From: Diaporthe sp. PMI_573
Taxonomy: Eukaryota > Ascomycota > Sordariomycetes > Diaporthales > Diaporthaceae
Reading direction: 5' to 3'
Length of the DNA: 64,000 nt
NCBI GenBank assembly: GCA_021399435.1
Contig: JAJTUP010000015.1
Span: 124,001-188,000, forward strand
Shown here: positions 1 to 12,957 of the stretch, one piece after another
Position numbering within the stretch: position 1 is the stretch's first letter
Layout of the letters: each line of letters opens with the position of its first letter
The notes under the pieces: generated by a model
The model's input: the letters and a program-made list of their open reading frames with translations, nothing else
Databases searched by the model: none
What the model was told of the DNA's origin: nothing
Translations under genes and position numbers: made by a program

Positions 1-935
1 GTCTATTGGGGAAGGGACAATTGAACGGTTGGCCCCGGTCACTGAACAACTTTGCCCCAGCTGCTGTGGCATACGACCTTGCAACGTTGATATAGACAGA
101 ACGTGATCAAGTGGATCTCATTTGAAGTGCTGCTCCTGGAACGCTTCTGTTTTGATAAGCTCCCCTTTTCAGCTGTGACATGCGTGGCTGTTGTTACTCA
201 ACATCGACACATCAAACATGGAGCCCGTACATGCGATCTATTCTGACGGAGTCCAGGGCCGAGAAAAGACCATGAGGATTCATATGGTCTCGATGGGGGT
301 CTTTCGTGCCGGCCAGGTTGCTCGCGCCGCAGTGAGGATTCGGCGGAGGACGGCACGAAACCGTCTTCCAAAGAGGCCTTCTGCACCTCAGGTTGAGCTC
401 CACGACACCAGAAGAGGTTTTTCAGGTACTTACTAGCTGCGCATGGTGAGGGCTTCGTGGTTGAAGCTGACTGGGAACTCCCATTTTCAAGCTACGGTCA
501 CCCAGGCCAAATTCCTTATATCATGGCAACTTCTGTTTTGAGTTTTGCTCGAGATCTTGATTCTCTTTGATATCTGGGGATCTAGCGCAAGGCTGTCTGT
601 ATATTGAGTGGTCAGATGCCCTTTGGGATATCAAGTCGACCAACTGCCTTGCGTTGGGTGATAACCCAGCCTCACCCTGATTTGAGGTTGAAAGGCACGT
701 TCTCTTCCAAGGAGTTGCCACCCACTGCCTACATCACCCAGGCTCACACATATTATTTCGACGCCGCAAGTGATTTTGGATTACTTGAATTGTCCTCGTA
801 CACATACACGGCTCACAAAGGAGAAAGGATTGATTGAGCTACGATGGCATTTCCGTGAACTCGATCCGCGCATCTACACACGGTCCCCAACTCTCCCATG
901 CAATGCCCACTTTATTCTACATCGAACCAGCCTCC
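1..935. other. intergenic, downstream of ATP2
   Basis: This left-edge stretch lies 3' of the minus-strand ATP synthase gene. Only short reading frames occur, none with recognisable protein content or plausible splicing. It presumably contains the ATP2 3' UTR next to 935; nothing else could be supported. Confidence 0.6.
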
Positions 936-2973
<2,038 letters not shown>

Positions 2974-3955
2974 CTTGCCAGATATCTAAGAACGACTTCT
3001 GATGGGAGTGGAGTTGGGTAGTGATGGGAGGCTGGAGGAAAAGATTGAGTTGACGCGGGAAAAGTCGTTTAGCTAGAAGCTGGAGATCCGAGCTGCTCCA
3101 CCCCTTCCCGCACGTGACCGCCCAGCTCTGGCCTGCCGTTCCTCTTCCTCTCCTTCGGGCTACTCGACCAAAACCCGGACCAAATGCAGGGGCAGCCCGC
3201 GCGCTCACTTTTCAACCTTGCTCTGCTCTCACTCTTTCTTTCGACCTCAGTCTCGAGTACTGATGACACGGTGGAATTTGGCAAGCAACTACTGGCTGAT
3301 GGCCACGATGTGTAGACGACCTGCAGGCAGCTCTCCAGCGTCATATTGAACATGGAACGTCCGGAGGGTTAAGCCGAAGCTGCTTACCCGCCCTGCTAAT
3401 GCCCCCGCCCCTCCCCCCCCCCCACACCTCCGGTTTGTTGAGACACGACCACCTCAGCTAGACCGGTCACCAGCATGCAGTCTATCGGAAGGGAAAGGGT
3501 ACCCCCGCGACTTGACAAAAGCATTTTGTCCTGTTTGGAAGGCTGTTTACTCATTGCGATGATACTGGACCCGGGACGGTCCGGGACGGGATTGGGAGAC
3601 TCGTAGATAAAGCAATCCCAATTTACTGCGTCTGTATGGTAAGCTTCACTCGGGTGTCCGCTATGCGGCCACGGCATCTATACAGTGTGGGGGATAACCT
3701 CTTGTAGGATAGTTGAGCAGAAGGTAAGCAAGCCACACGCGGGCTCCGCTACGACGTTGAGTACTTGTTGAAAATATGGCTTGTGTTACTGTACAAATGT
3801 ATGTGAAACTCGTAAATGTGGTTTTTATCTGTTCGACTTCCATCTTCTATTGCACAACGCTGTGGGAATGGCCCCTCCGGTGCTCGCCAAACGTCGCGGG
3901 TTCAATGATACCACTAGCTGACAAGGCGAGCCGCTCGTTTTTCGCACCTAGACCA
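2974..3955. promoter_or_regulatory. ATP2 upstream region / GBE1 downstream region
   Basis: About 1 kb between the ATP2 start and the GBE1 stop. It should contain the ATP2 promoter and 5' UTR near 2974-3400 and the GBE1 3' UTR near 3900-3955. It holds a C-rich run near 3412-3422 and a dispersed repeat copy at about 3641-3810, described separately. No gene was seen. Confidence 0.5.
3641..3810 (+). repeat. dispersed short repeat, copy 1
   Basis: Diverged copy of a repeat also found near 11850-12055 (same strand) and 37455-37705 (opposite strand). Shared blocks are TCGGGTGTCCGCTA, GCGGCC.CGGCATCTATA.AGTG, a GGATAACCTC block, a GTAA.CAAGCC block, and a terminal block resembling GTTACTGTA...ATGTATGTGA. 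It lies just downstream of GBE1. It has no coding capacity. It could be a non-autonomous element or a solo LTR; the sequence does not decide. Confidence 0.6.
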
Positions 3956-6553
3956 CTAAGGCGCTGCTGTGGCGGCCGATTCCAGCGCAAGGACCTGTGC
4001 ACAAGTGTCAGCGTTCCAAGGTGTCCCCTCCCTGTCTTGTGTGCAATCGGGCAACTTACAATGGCGGTGCGAGACGGTACGTAGACATGCGTCCAATTCT
4101 TGCGGTTGTTCCACTCCATTGGGGTAGTGCTTGGCCATGGATTAGCACCCGATCATCAGAGTAGGGTCTTCAACAGCAATGGTCGACTTACAAGAATCTG
4201 GTGTTGGCGTCGATCGAGTTGAAACCACCAACGTCCTTCTCATCCGTGTTCAGGACGATCTTGTAGGTCCCTTCCACGTCGACCCCGATCCGGTAGTCAG
4301 AGTAGCTGTTTGTTGGGTGGAAGTTGAACACAAAGACCAAACCGGCACGCTCAAACACAACTACCTTGTCTCCCTCGTGCTTTAGGGAAATGTACGCCTG
4401 TGGAGAGTGTAGCCACCCGTATTTGGCTTCGCAGAGGTTCATGAGTCTATCGAAGTGGTCGAGGAACTGATACCTCAACAGGGGGTCATCCGTGAGGTTG
4501 AGCTGTCGTCGGGCGTACCAGAAGGAGTTCTGGTTGCCCTCCCGGGGGAAGTCGAGCCACTCGGGGTGACCAAACTCATTGCCCTCGAAATTGAGATAGC
4601 CTTCACCACCCAGGGAGTTTGTGAGCAGTCGGATCATCTTGTGTAGGGCCATTCCTCGAGAGATGACGGGCGTCAGGGGAGTGAGTGTAGACATGTTTGT
4701 GTACATCTCTGCGTCGCAGAGGTGGAAAATCAAGGTCTTGTCTCCGACCAGACTATCCAAACGTCAGCAAAAACTGTGGCCCTGTGCAGCCGTGAGCGGA
4801 GATGTCGAGAACCTACGCTTGGTCATGACTCTCGCAGTAAGCGATACATTTTTCACCGTGTCGCCTGTTCGTCAGCGTGAAGCATATGCTGGCCAGGTCC
4901 CAATCTTCGTCTTTCTTTTCCTTCAAGATCTTGATCCACATGTCGGGGACAGCCATGGCAAGACGATAGTCGAACCCGACGCCCCCCAAGGAAAGTGGCA
5001 CGCCCAGGGCTGGCATGCCTGACACATCCTCGGCAACAGTGATGCACTCTGGGTAGAGCTCGTGGAGCATTTCGTTGGCAAGCATGAGATAGACCACCGC
5101 CTCCTCGTCGACGTCCGAGCCGAAGTATTCGTGATACCCGCCGGAAAAGCCGCTTTGTAATGTCATGTCAGTACAGTCGGCACCGAGTCAGACATGGCGG
5201 GATGGTAGAACTCACGTCCCCAGGCCGTGGTGGAGATATAGCATGCTTGTCACGCCATCGAATCTAAAACCATCGAACTGGTACTCGTCCATCCAGAATC
5301 GGAGATTGCTCAAAAGGAAACGCATGACTTCGTGGTGCCCATAGTTGAACAGTCGGCTGTCCCACTGGTCATGCTTTCCTCTGGGTCCTCCGTGGAAGTA
5401 CTGATGATCGGTGCCATCAAACTCGTTCAGTCCGTCGAGGACGTTCTTTGAGGCGTGGCTGTGAACGACATCCAGCAGGACAACAAGACCCATGCTGTGG
5501 GCCGTGTCTATCAGCTCCTTGAGGTCCTCGGGAGGGCCGTACCTGCTGCTGGCGGCGAAGAAGTTGTTGACCTGGTAGCCAAAACTGGCATAGTAGGCGT
5601 GTTCCATGACGGCCATGAGTTGTATGACATTGTAGCCCAGCGACTTGATCCTCGGGAGCATATTCTTTGTGAACTCCTTGTACGTGGCAACCCTGAGCTC
5701 AGGCGATGATATGCCGACGTGTGCCTCGTACACACGCGCACTGAGTGGTTTCTTTGGGCGAGGATGCTTGAAGACGTATTTCTCCTCCTGGGGAGGGTTC
5801 CAGAACCTGGCATCGTACGCAGATGACACTGAGAGATCCTGCGTGACATACTTGATCCAAGCCGGGAGACGGTCGGCCCTGCTGCCGTCTGGAAGCACCA
5901 GTGAGATCTTGTGGGCTTGGTCAGCCAGATACACGATGAGATGCAGGTTGGGTGGTAAGTAATCACCTTGATCTTGGAATTGTGAGGAATCGCGACTTGA
6001 CCGTGCTCGTTGGGGGGAACCGTGATTTCGAAAACGCCAAAGGCATTCTTCTTCATGGGGTGAGAGTCACGGTTCCAACCGTCTACACAGCGTTAGCACG
6101 GAGTCACGATGGTCGAGCAATGGGTTTCCAGCTCGTACTGAAGTCTCCTATGAGGAAAGCCTGCTGGGCGTTGGGAGCCCACTCTCGGTAGACGACATTG
6201 TTGTTCTGGTCGACGTTGAGACCGAATATATCAGCTCCCTATATTAGTGCCGCCAGTAAGAACGTGTTCCCTCGTGAGGCCCTCATGCGCGTCATGTCTG
6301 TGGGAGCACTGTACCTTGGTGAACTTGGACAGACCCCCTTCTGTGTCGTCAATCTTGTTGATCCAGTCCTTGGTCCTGGAGACTCTTCGCTTCAGCACGT
6401 CCTGGAAAGGCGAGAGCCAAGGGTCAATCTTTAGGACGCCTGGGGGCAAGTCAGCTGTGTGTCCCAAGCCGTGGCACTTTCAAATGTTCAGGTGTCCCTA
6501 CCTAGCTCCTGAGCGGAATCGGTGACGGGAGCATGCTCGGCGGTGTCGGCCAT
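3956..6553 (-). CDS. GBE1: 1,4-alpha-glucan (glycogen) branching enzyme
   Basis: Cytosolic GH13 enzyme that adds alpha-1,6 branches to glycogen. Nine exons on the minus strand: 6553-6502, 6439-6315, 6238-6139, 6082-5967, 5907-5216, 5152-4817, 4752-4192, 4129-4060 and 3994-3956; 696 residues, matching the family. The N-terminal CBM48-like part contains ADIFGLN and [20 protein letters not shown]. The GH13 barrel shows [32 protein letters not shown] (catalytic Asp region), [10 protein letters not shown] (catalytic Glu) and CESHDQAL. The C-terminal beta domain ends [21 protein letters not shown]. All exon joins keep frame; the last two exons are short (70 and 39 nt). Start [10 protein letters not shown] is the first usable ATG. 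It is head-to-head with MCX1 across 1.2 kb. Confidence 0.95.
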
Positions 6554-7741
6554 GGTCTCAGGTTGTCGGCGTGCAAAAAGCAGGAGCCGGGGGCTTGCAG
6601 GTTCACGAAGCAACCGGGATGGTGGGGAAGCTGATACCTGTGGGCGGAGAAAGCGTGAACGGACTGGGGCGATGTTCTCTGAGAAGCTGTCCGTGCAGGG
6701 TGATGAGAAGTAAACGGGGAATTGGTCAAGGTCCAGTGCAGTGCAGGCCAGGCCAAACAAGATGCTGCGAGTGGGTTCTCTTTTATGTGCCGCAATTGTA
6801 GGCAAGGCCTTGTGTGGCCTGTGATGCAGAGCTTGAAGCCTGGCCAAGCAGCATGCGCAGAGCTCCTGGGAAGAGGAGCCGACTAGTAGCGTGATGAAGC
6901 TCACAGTCGAACGCTTATGTATGTATTATGACGTCGGGCAGCAGCGACGAATTCAACGAAAAAAAAAGCCCCAGATGCACTGCCGTACCTATCTTGGGGT
7001 GCTACGTGCCCGGTGCAGTGGTGGGGAAGTGGTCAATAGCCCCTGGGCATCTGTGATAACCCAGATAACCCAGCACACGCCTGCCATGCCTGGACACCGT
7101 ATGGCCTCAACAATGACTCGGGGTGGCCGTGGCCGGGCCATTTAGGGCTCTCTCCAACGAACATGTTGAAAAAAACCGTACAAGATCCCATCAGCCATGG
7201 TGCACACTACATGCTCACCCCCCAGCCATCAACGTTGAGCTTGGAGCGGAGGATTGGGGGGGGGGTGGCGGATCACTGACAGTGGCCAGGGTGTGCTTGG
7301 ATTGAGTTTGCCCCAGACCAGACCCCCAGACGCGGAAAGAGCAGAGTGGGCGGCTTGGGGTAGTGTGGTAGGAGGAGCTTGGGGTTGGGACGAGCAAAAA
7401 GGCGGGCGCCCAGGCTCATTAGGTAAGGATAACCCCGCCACTGTTTCAATGTGAGCATTGCAGGTGGACCGACGCCGCTCTCACAGCGCAACGCCAGCGC
7501 CTGCCCAACCAAGTGGCCCGGACGGCTACCACAGCACGGCCGCGCCGTGGAAGAAACGCCCTCGTCCCTCACGACCTCCGGCCCCCAATTGCCTCCGCGC
7601 GCATTCTGTTGGACCGTCGTCATCTCCTAGTTCTCCCGTCAAACAGGAGCCCGTACCAAGACTCCTCCATCGTAACCTCAAAGAGCCCGGATCCCCCCCC
7701 CAGACTCGGGTCTCTCTTAGCATGTTGTGCAGTTTCTGGAC
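6554..7741. promoter_or_regulatory. divergent promoter region GBE1 / MCX1
   Basis: Intergenic DNA of 1.19 kb between two divergent start codons, so it must carry both promoters. It contains a 9-G run near 7257-7265 and C-rich tracts near 7690-7700, close to the MCX1 start, typical of fungal pyrimidine-rich leaders. Short frames here show no family resemblance. Confidence 0.55.
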
Positions 7742-9725
7742 ATGATCATGGCCGCCTCACGGGGGTCGCGATTGCACCTGTTGCCACTGTCCCACGCCCG
7801 CCGAAAAGCCCCAGCCCCAGCCCCCTCTCACCTGCCAACACCCTCACAGTGCTCTGGCTCTGGATATCGGGCCTTTTCTGTGTCCGCGCCATCCTGCTCC
7901 GCGAGGAGACCACACAGCTTCAACTCGGGCTTCACCAGTTCCTATGACCCCGCCCATGTCGCCGACCGCGGGCCCATGTTCGCCAGCCCGACCTTTGGGG
8001 TCCCACAATTCTACCCCCGCGATCTCAAGACCCGCGTCGACGAGTACGTCGTGGGCCAAGAAAGGGCCAAAAAGACCATATGCTCCGCCATATTCAATCA
8101 TTATCAGAATCTGCGGAGGCGTAGGCACGACCTGGATCAGGATAGCAAACTCCGCGAGAAGCTGCAGCGCCAAAATCGCACCCGGGAGAGAGACCGCCTC
8201 GAGCCCTATCGTGACCCCCACCCGGTCGAAGGTCAGCACTTTCAGCCCGGTCACAGGCCTCCCTGTTTCGCGTACTGATGACAGTCACCCAGACGAGTTC
8301 CCTGGTCATTACGAGTCCATACACCAGAGCCACCAGGCCACAGATGCCGACGCTGCTGCCAAGGCCGCCCTCGAGTTCTATATCCCCGAAGACCCGACCA
8401 TTCCTCACCATACCAGGATAGACAAAAGCAATCTGCTGCTGATAGGACCTACCGGTGTTGGGAAGACTTACATCCTCGAGTATGCCTCATTTTCCTAGCC
8501 GTCACGTCCGCCTCTTCGTCAGATGTATACTAAGCCGCTTCAGGACCCTGAGCAAGAAGCTCAATGTCCCCTTTACAATATGTGACTGCAACTCGTTCAC
8601 GCAGGCCGGCTACATAGGCCAAGACGTTGAGAGCTGTGTCGAGAGACTGCTGATCGAGTCGGGCTACGACACGAGAGCGACCGAGAACGGCATCGTAGTA
8701 CTGGACGAGTTTGACAAGATCGCGCGGAGAGAGACGTCAAATGGCCGCGACGTCGGTGGCGAGGGTGTCCAACAGGCCCTCCTCAAGCTTGTGGAAGGGA
8801 CAAAAGTGACAATAAACGTCAAGGACAACAAGTCCCCGCGATCTGCCGCCCCCATAACGAGCAACTACGGGTCTGGCAGCTCTGGCTTGGCTCCTCCCAG
8901 CCCCCCAACCTCTGGCAGAACGGACCAATTCACCATTGACACGAGGAACATCCTGTTTGTCTTTTGCGGTGCTTTTGTTGGCCTCGAAAAGCACATACTG
9001 GCGAGAGTGGCGAAACCGTCACTTGGATTCGGGGCTGAGATTGGTGAAGGCCGGTCGTCAAAAAAGGGCAACAAGACTGTCTTGCCGCGGGAAATGTACT
9101 GTCATCTGCCGCATCAACCTCTAGCAGCGGCAGCGGATGAGCCTGGAAGCACTCCCTTCACACCAAGTGAGTCTTTCCAGGAGGAACACACAACGAGCCT
9201 CACAGGACTAGATGAGACTGACATGAGAGCCTTACAGTGGACTTGACCACGCCCGATGACCTGCAGGCTTTCGGTTTCATCCCGGAGCTCATTGGTCGAC
9301 TCCATAACATCATCGCATTGTCACCACTATCACAAGATGAGCTGTTCCGGATTTTGACAGTCCCCCGCAATGGACTTGTCGCGCAGTATAGAGCCTTGTT
9401 CGAAACATATCCTTCGAAACTATATTTCACCACACGTGCCCTCCTGGCCATTGCCGAGCGAGCCCTCGAGAATGGCACTGGTGCCAGAGGGCTCAAGATG
9501 GAAATGGAGCGTGTGCTTGCTGAGCCGATGTACGAGGCTCCTGTACAACACGTGCTCATCACAGAGGCTTGCGTGAAAGGACGGGAGAAGGCTGGTTACT
9601 GGGGCAGAGATGGGTGGTTGGAAGTCGAGAGGCGGATAAGGGCAGAGGATCAGCCCCACGAAGTAGACGAGGCTGCCGTGTCGACATTTGAGCAATACCG
9701 AGAGGCAGGGCAAAGCGGTGAGTAA
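7742..9725 (+). CDS. MCX1: mitochondrial ClpX-type AAA+ unfoldase
   Basis: AAA+ protein unfoldase of the ClpX family, expected in the mitochondrial matrix, where it unfolds proteins alone or for ClpP. Four exons: 7742-8231, 8293-8479, 8544-9166 and 9238-9725; 595 residues. The first intron must end at 8292 (TCACCCAG) to keep frame. The Arg/Ser/Pro-rich N-terminus looks like a presequence. [13 protein letters not shown] opens the AAA+ module; Walker A GPTGVGKT is at about 215-222, followed by [11 protein letters not shown] and Walker [10 protein letters not shown] near 277-285. The FIPELIGRL and [13 protein letters not shown] sensor regions lie in exon 4. No Cys4 zinc domain precedes the AAA+ module. 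LGFGA matches the position of the ClpP-docking IGF loop. Two low-complexity insertions occur in exon 3. Start could be 7742 or the in-frame ATG at 7748. Confidence 0.93.
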
Positions 9726-10329
9726 TGCATGGCGTATATGCAGTTGATGTGGGACAGCCATAGCAAGGACAGAGTTTGGGCCTGCGGATGAGTGGAATCA
9801 CGGACTGGCGCACCGGCATCTTGAGCATTGCATGGATTACAACATACGTAATGGAAGCATATTGTGCGGCCTCGACGGACAGCGGCAAATGTGAAGCCCC
9901 GCAATGCCTCTCGGCTTTGGACTTGCAGCATCGTCTCCTGTCTAGTGGACCTTTACCATGCTACCTGCTGTCCTGGGTCGAGTGGATGGCCACCATGGTC
10001 TGTTCGGGCTACGGCCCAAGGGCGAGTCGGGTTGATCTGGAGCTCTGGTGAGCACTGAGGTCGGCCCCGTGCTAACTGGAGCCTTGAGGTCGCAACACCC
10101 GTGCTTTTAAAGGATCTTGGGATTCTCGTACACATATTTACATCCACGTATGAAATCACCACATCCAACCACGCCGCCAGACCGATGCTCTCTCTTTCTC
10201 TGGACATCATTTCGCACATGGAGGCGAGGCCATGTGGGAATGATAATATTGTTCCTGTTCCTGCTAGTTTTGTTTCTGCCTCTTGTACTGAAAAAGGAGA
10301 ACACCTTTTCCATCCACTGCCTGAGCTTC
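9726..10329. other. convergent 3' region MCX1 / COX5
   Basis: About 600 bp between two facing stop codons, presumably both 3' UTRs and terminators. No other gene or repeat was recognised. Confidence 0.5.
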
Positions 10330-11123
10330 TTAGGCCTTCGCGGGCGGCGACTGGACCTGTCCCTGGCCCTTGTAGTCGGGCGAGGCGATACCGGTGAAAG
10401 GGTCGGCTTTTTGCTCCTGTATTTTTGGCCCGAGTCAGCATGCGGGAGATATCCTTGGGGGGGTGCTGAGATTGAGCGAACCTTGAGGTACTCGTTGGAA
10501 GCCTCCTGCCACTCGCGCGTCATGGTGTGTGGTGCTGGCTTGGCGAACATGCGCATGGTAGCGAAGATGGTCAAGGAGGCACCGAGGCCTGCGAGGACGT
10601 AGAAAATGACCTTCTTGTTCTCATCGGCAGGAGCCTGCGCACGGGGGCCGTGAGGGCCGAAAGCAATCCAGTAAGCTGTGAGGCATTTGTGTCAGCGTCA
10701 GTCGGCTTGAGCGTTTTCATGACACATTGGAGGCCTGGACGGGATGGGAAGGGGCCAATTGAGCCCGAGAGGTGCCGGAGCAAGTGTCTGGAGCTCCATG
10801 GGCCCCTACTGGTGCGCCTAAGCTGTTCGGCGAGAACGATGACGGTGCGTCGGGGCTCCGGCGATGGACTCACCAGCCTTCTTCTCCTGGAGAGTCAGGT
10901 CGGCCCAGTTCTCCTTCATGCGGTCGCGCAGGGCCATCCACAGCTCAGCCTGCTCCTGCAGAGGCATGCCCTCCCATCGCTTCTCAATGTTGGCCAGGGT
11001 GGGGTTGGAGATGGCGTGGGTGGAAGCGGCAGCCCGGGTGACCATGGCGGAAGAGGTGGTGGCCTGGCGGCCGGCCCTGGCGACGGTGGCGCGCAGGGCG
11101 GCTGATGTCGGGAGGCGCATCAT
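10330..11123 (-). CDS. COX5: cytochrome c oxidase subunit 5 (mammalian COX IV type), mitochondrial
   Basis: Nuclear-encoded inner-membrane subunit of respiratory complex IV. Three exons on the minus strand: 11123-10874, 10675-10482 and 10416-10330; 176 residues. Residues 1 to about 35 are a basic, Ala/Thr-rich presequence. The mature part begins AISNPTLANIEKRWEGM and continues with QAELWMALRDRMKENWADLT, typical of the family. Exon 2 holds AYWIAFGPHGPRA and one membrane segment (VIFYVLAGLGASLTIFATM), then the conserved TREWQEASNEYLK. The second intron has a weak donor (AAG|GTTCGC), but reading through would lose the family C-terminus KADPFTGIASPDYKG. The protein starts MMRLPTS; ATG 11120 is an alternative start. 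A CCAAT-type motif lies at about 11248-11255. Divergent from the MMS22-like gene. Confidence 0.95.
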
Positions 11124-12957
11124 TGTGAATGCTTTGCGGAGGAAGGGGTGTGCTGGAGATGGGGTGAGGCGAGGCCGGTCGAGAAAGAGCCGTGGAAGGA
11201 TGGGATCAGAGAAGTTGGTGGAAGGGTCGCTGGAGAAGAGTGGAGATGGAGCCAATTGCTGAGGTCGTGACCGTTAAACGTTGCTCGTGTTTATTAGCCT
11301 CGATGGTTTTGGCGAGACTTCCCGGCTTGAAATCTTCGGGGGCTCCCACCATGCCTCCTGCTGTCTGCACAGATCAGGCCACCCGCAGCTGTCATGCTTA
11401 CATAAGTGCCGGCAACCAATCAGTCCTTGTGAGAAGGTCAACTCATTTGCTTGACACAACCATATTCCACAACACTACCAGGTGCTTGGCCTCCTCCAAT
11501 GCTGCCAGCGTTTTTGGGAGAACTGTATACAAGGCAGTGCATTGATCAAGAGGACTAATGGTGCTGCCCATCTCGAGGCACAATCAAGCAATTTGGCGCC
11601 GTCCAGCAAGTTCGCATCTCGACAGGGGTCGGGTATGTCATGTGGAATTATGTGGGCTCCTTTGAGCCTTTTGACCAATCCCTGGGCATGTTTTTGCGCA
11701 CTTGCAGTGTGTGGTGGTCCGAGTCGGCTCAAGCAAGCAAAACCCACCTACTCTGCCTCAGGCTTCTACACAGTAACCTGCCCAGATGTGATAGTGTGCA
11801 GGCTAAGATATGGTCAATCTCAGCTCGTGCTGAGCCATGGATCGGAGACGAGCTTTGCTCGGGTGTCCGCTACGCGGCCTCGGCATCTATATAGTGGACA
11901 ACCTGGGCATTCCTCACTAGGTACCCAGGATAACCTCCTATGGGATAACATCCCATATGATAATCAGGTATATGGTAATCAAGCCATAGGTGCTCCGTAA
12001 TGGCGTTCTAGCAGTTTTTGAGGATGTGGCTGTTTTTACTGTAATCATGTACGTGACGTTCACATAGAGAACATCGCCCAGGATTTGACAACGTGCTCCA
12101 CCTCGGTTGTTGTCCAAGCCTGGGGGAAATCTTGACAAGGCACGGGAAAGGCGAGTCGTTGGGAACAAAGAACATATCGATGCGCTTAGACGGTGGGCGT
12201 GGAGATACGCCGGCACATGAGTTGACGCTGTCGTGCACGCAACCTTGACTAACCTCGTTTCTTATTTATCTTGACTTTGTCCCTGGCCTGGAAGGTCTAG
12301 TGGCTGCTTTTTCAGGTCCTGCTGGTTTGAGCTGATGCTATCCCCGGCACCTCCCATTTTTCCTTCTCTGCTTCAGATCAACAAGAGGCCCGGGGGGGGG
12401 GGGGGAGATGAGCACTGGTCCGGATACGACATACCCAGGATTCCGCCAGAATTCACTCGCCTCCTGCTGTTCCTGGAGAGTTGGCTTGAATATGTAGACT
12501 CCTGTGGGGTTTTTCAGCACTTGGCATATCCTCCTACCCTGGCGAGTGAAGTTCGAGACAACAAACCTGTGATGACGCCAATACCCACAGAGAAGCCTAG
12601 GGCGGTGAGGTTGCGAGCAGACATGTTGCGAGCAACCGCGTTTCAGACCAGCGGCAGGAGAGCGATAGTGTCTGGTGGTGGTTGAATTGCTCCACAAAGT
12701 TGCCGCTTTCTCAACTTTGCATACTTGTGCAGCCGCTGGAGAGGTATTCGCTGCCCAGGAAGGGTCTGTAAGTACACCTTTGTGCAGCCCCCTGGGTGCA
12801 GCGTATCAGGCACGTAACAGCACCCCACTTAACCCAGACGCGTCTCCTTGGGCGTGTACGCAAGCGCAGAAACTCAGACATGGCAACCTGATCCAGTGAC
12901 AAGCTTCTACCAGACTGAAACCCGGTCCGTCGAGCTCTACGATGCATTCGAGCTCCC
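11124..12957. promoter_or_regulatory. divergent region COX5 / MMS22-like gene
   Basis: A 1.8-kb stretch between divergent start codons, holding the COX5 promoter on the left and the MMS22-like promoter on the right. The middle contains a dispersed repeat copy (about 11850-12055) and a run of 14 G at 12392-12405. Nothing here looks coding. Confidence 0.5.
11850..12055 (+). repeat. dispersed short repeat, copy 2 (best defined)
   Basis: Begins at an imperfect hairpin around CGAGCTTTGCTCG, then GGTGTCCGCTACGCGGCCTC, GGCATCTATATAGTGGACAA, AGGATAACCTCCTATGGG, ATCAAGCC, TTTTTGAGGATGTGGCTG and TACTGTAATCATGTACGTGA. Copies 1 and 3 match these blocks in the same order. The internal AGGATAACCTCCTAT block differs at only two positions from the 15-bp unit that is tandemly amplified near 54.45 kb. 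No coding capacity, and target-site duplications could not be fixed by eye. Confidence 0.65.
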
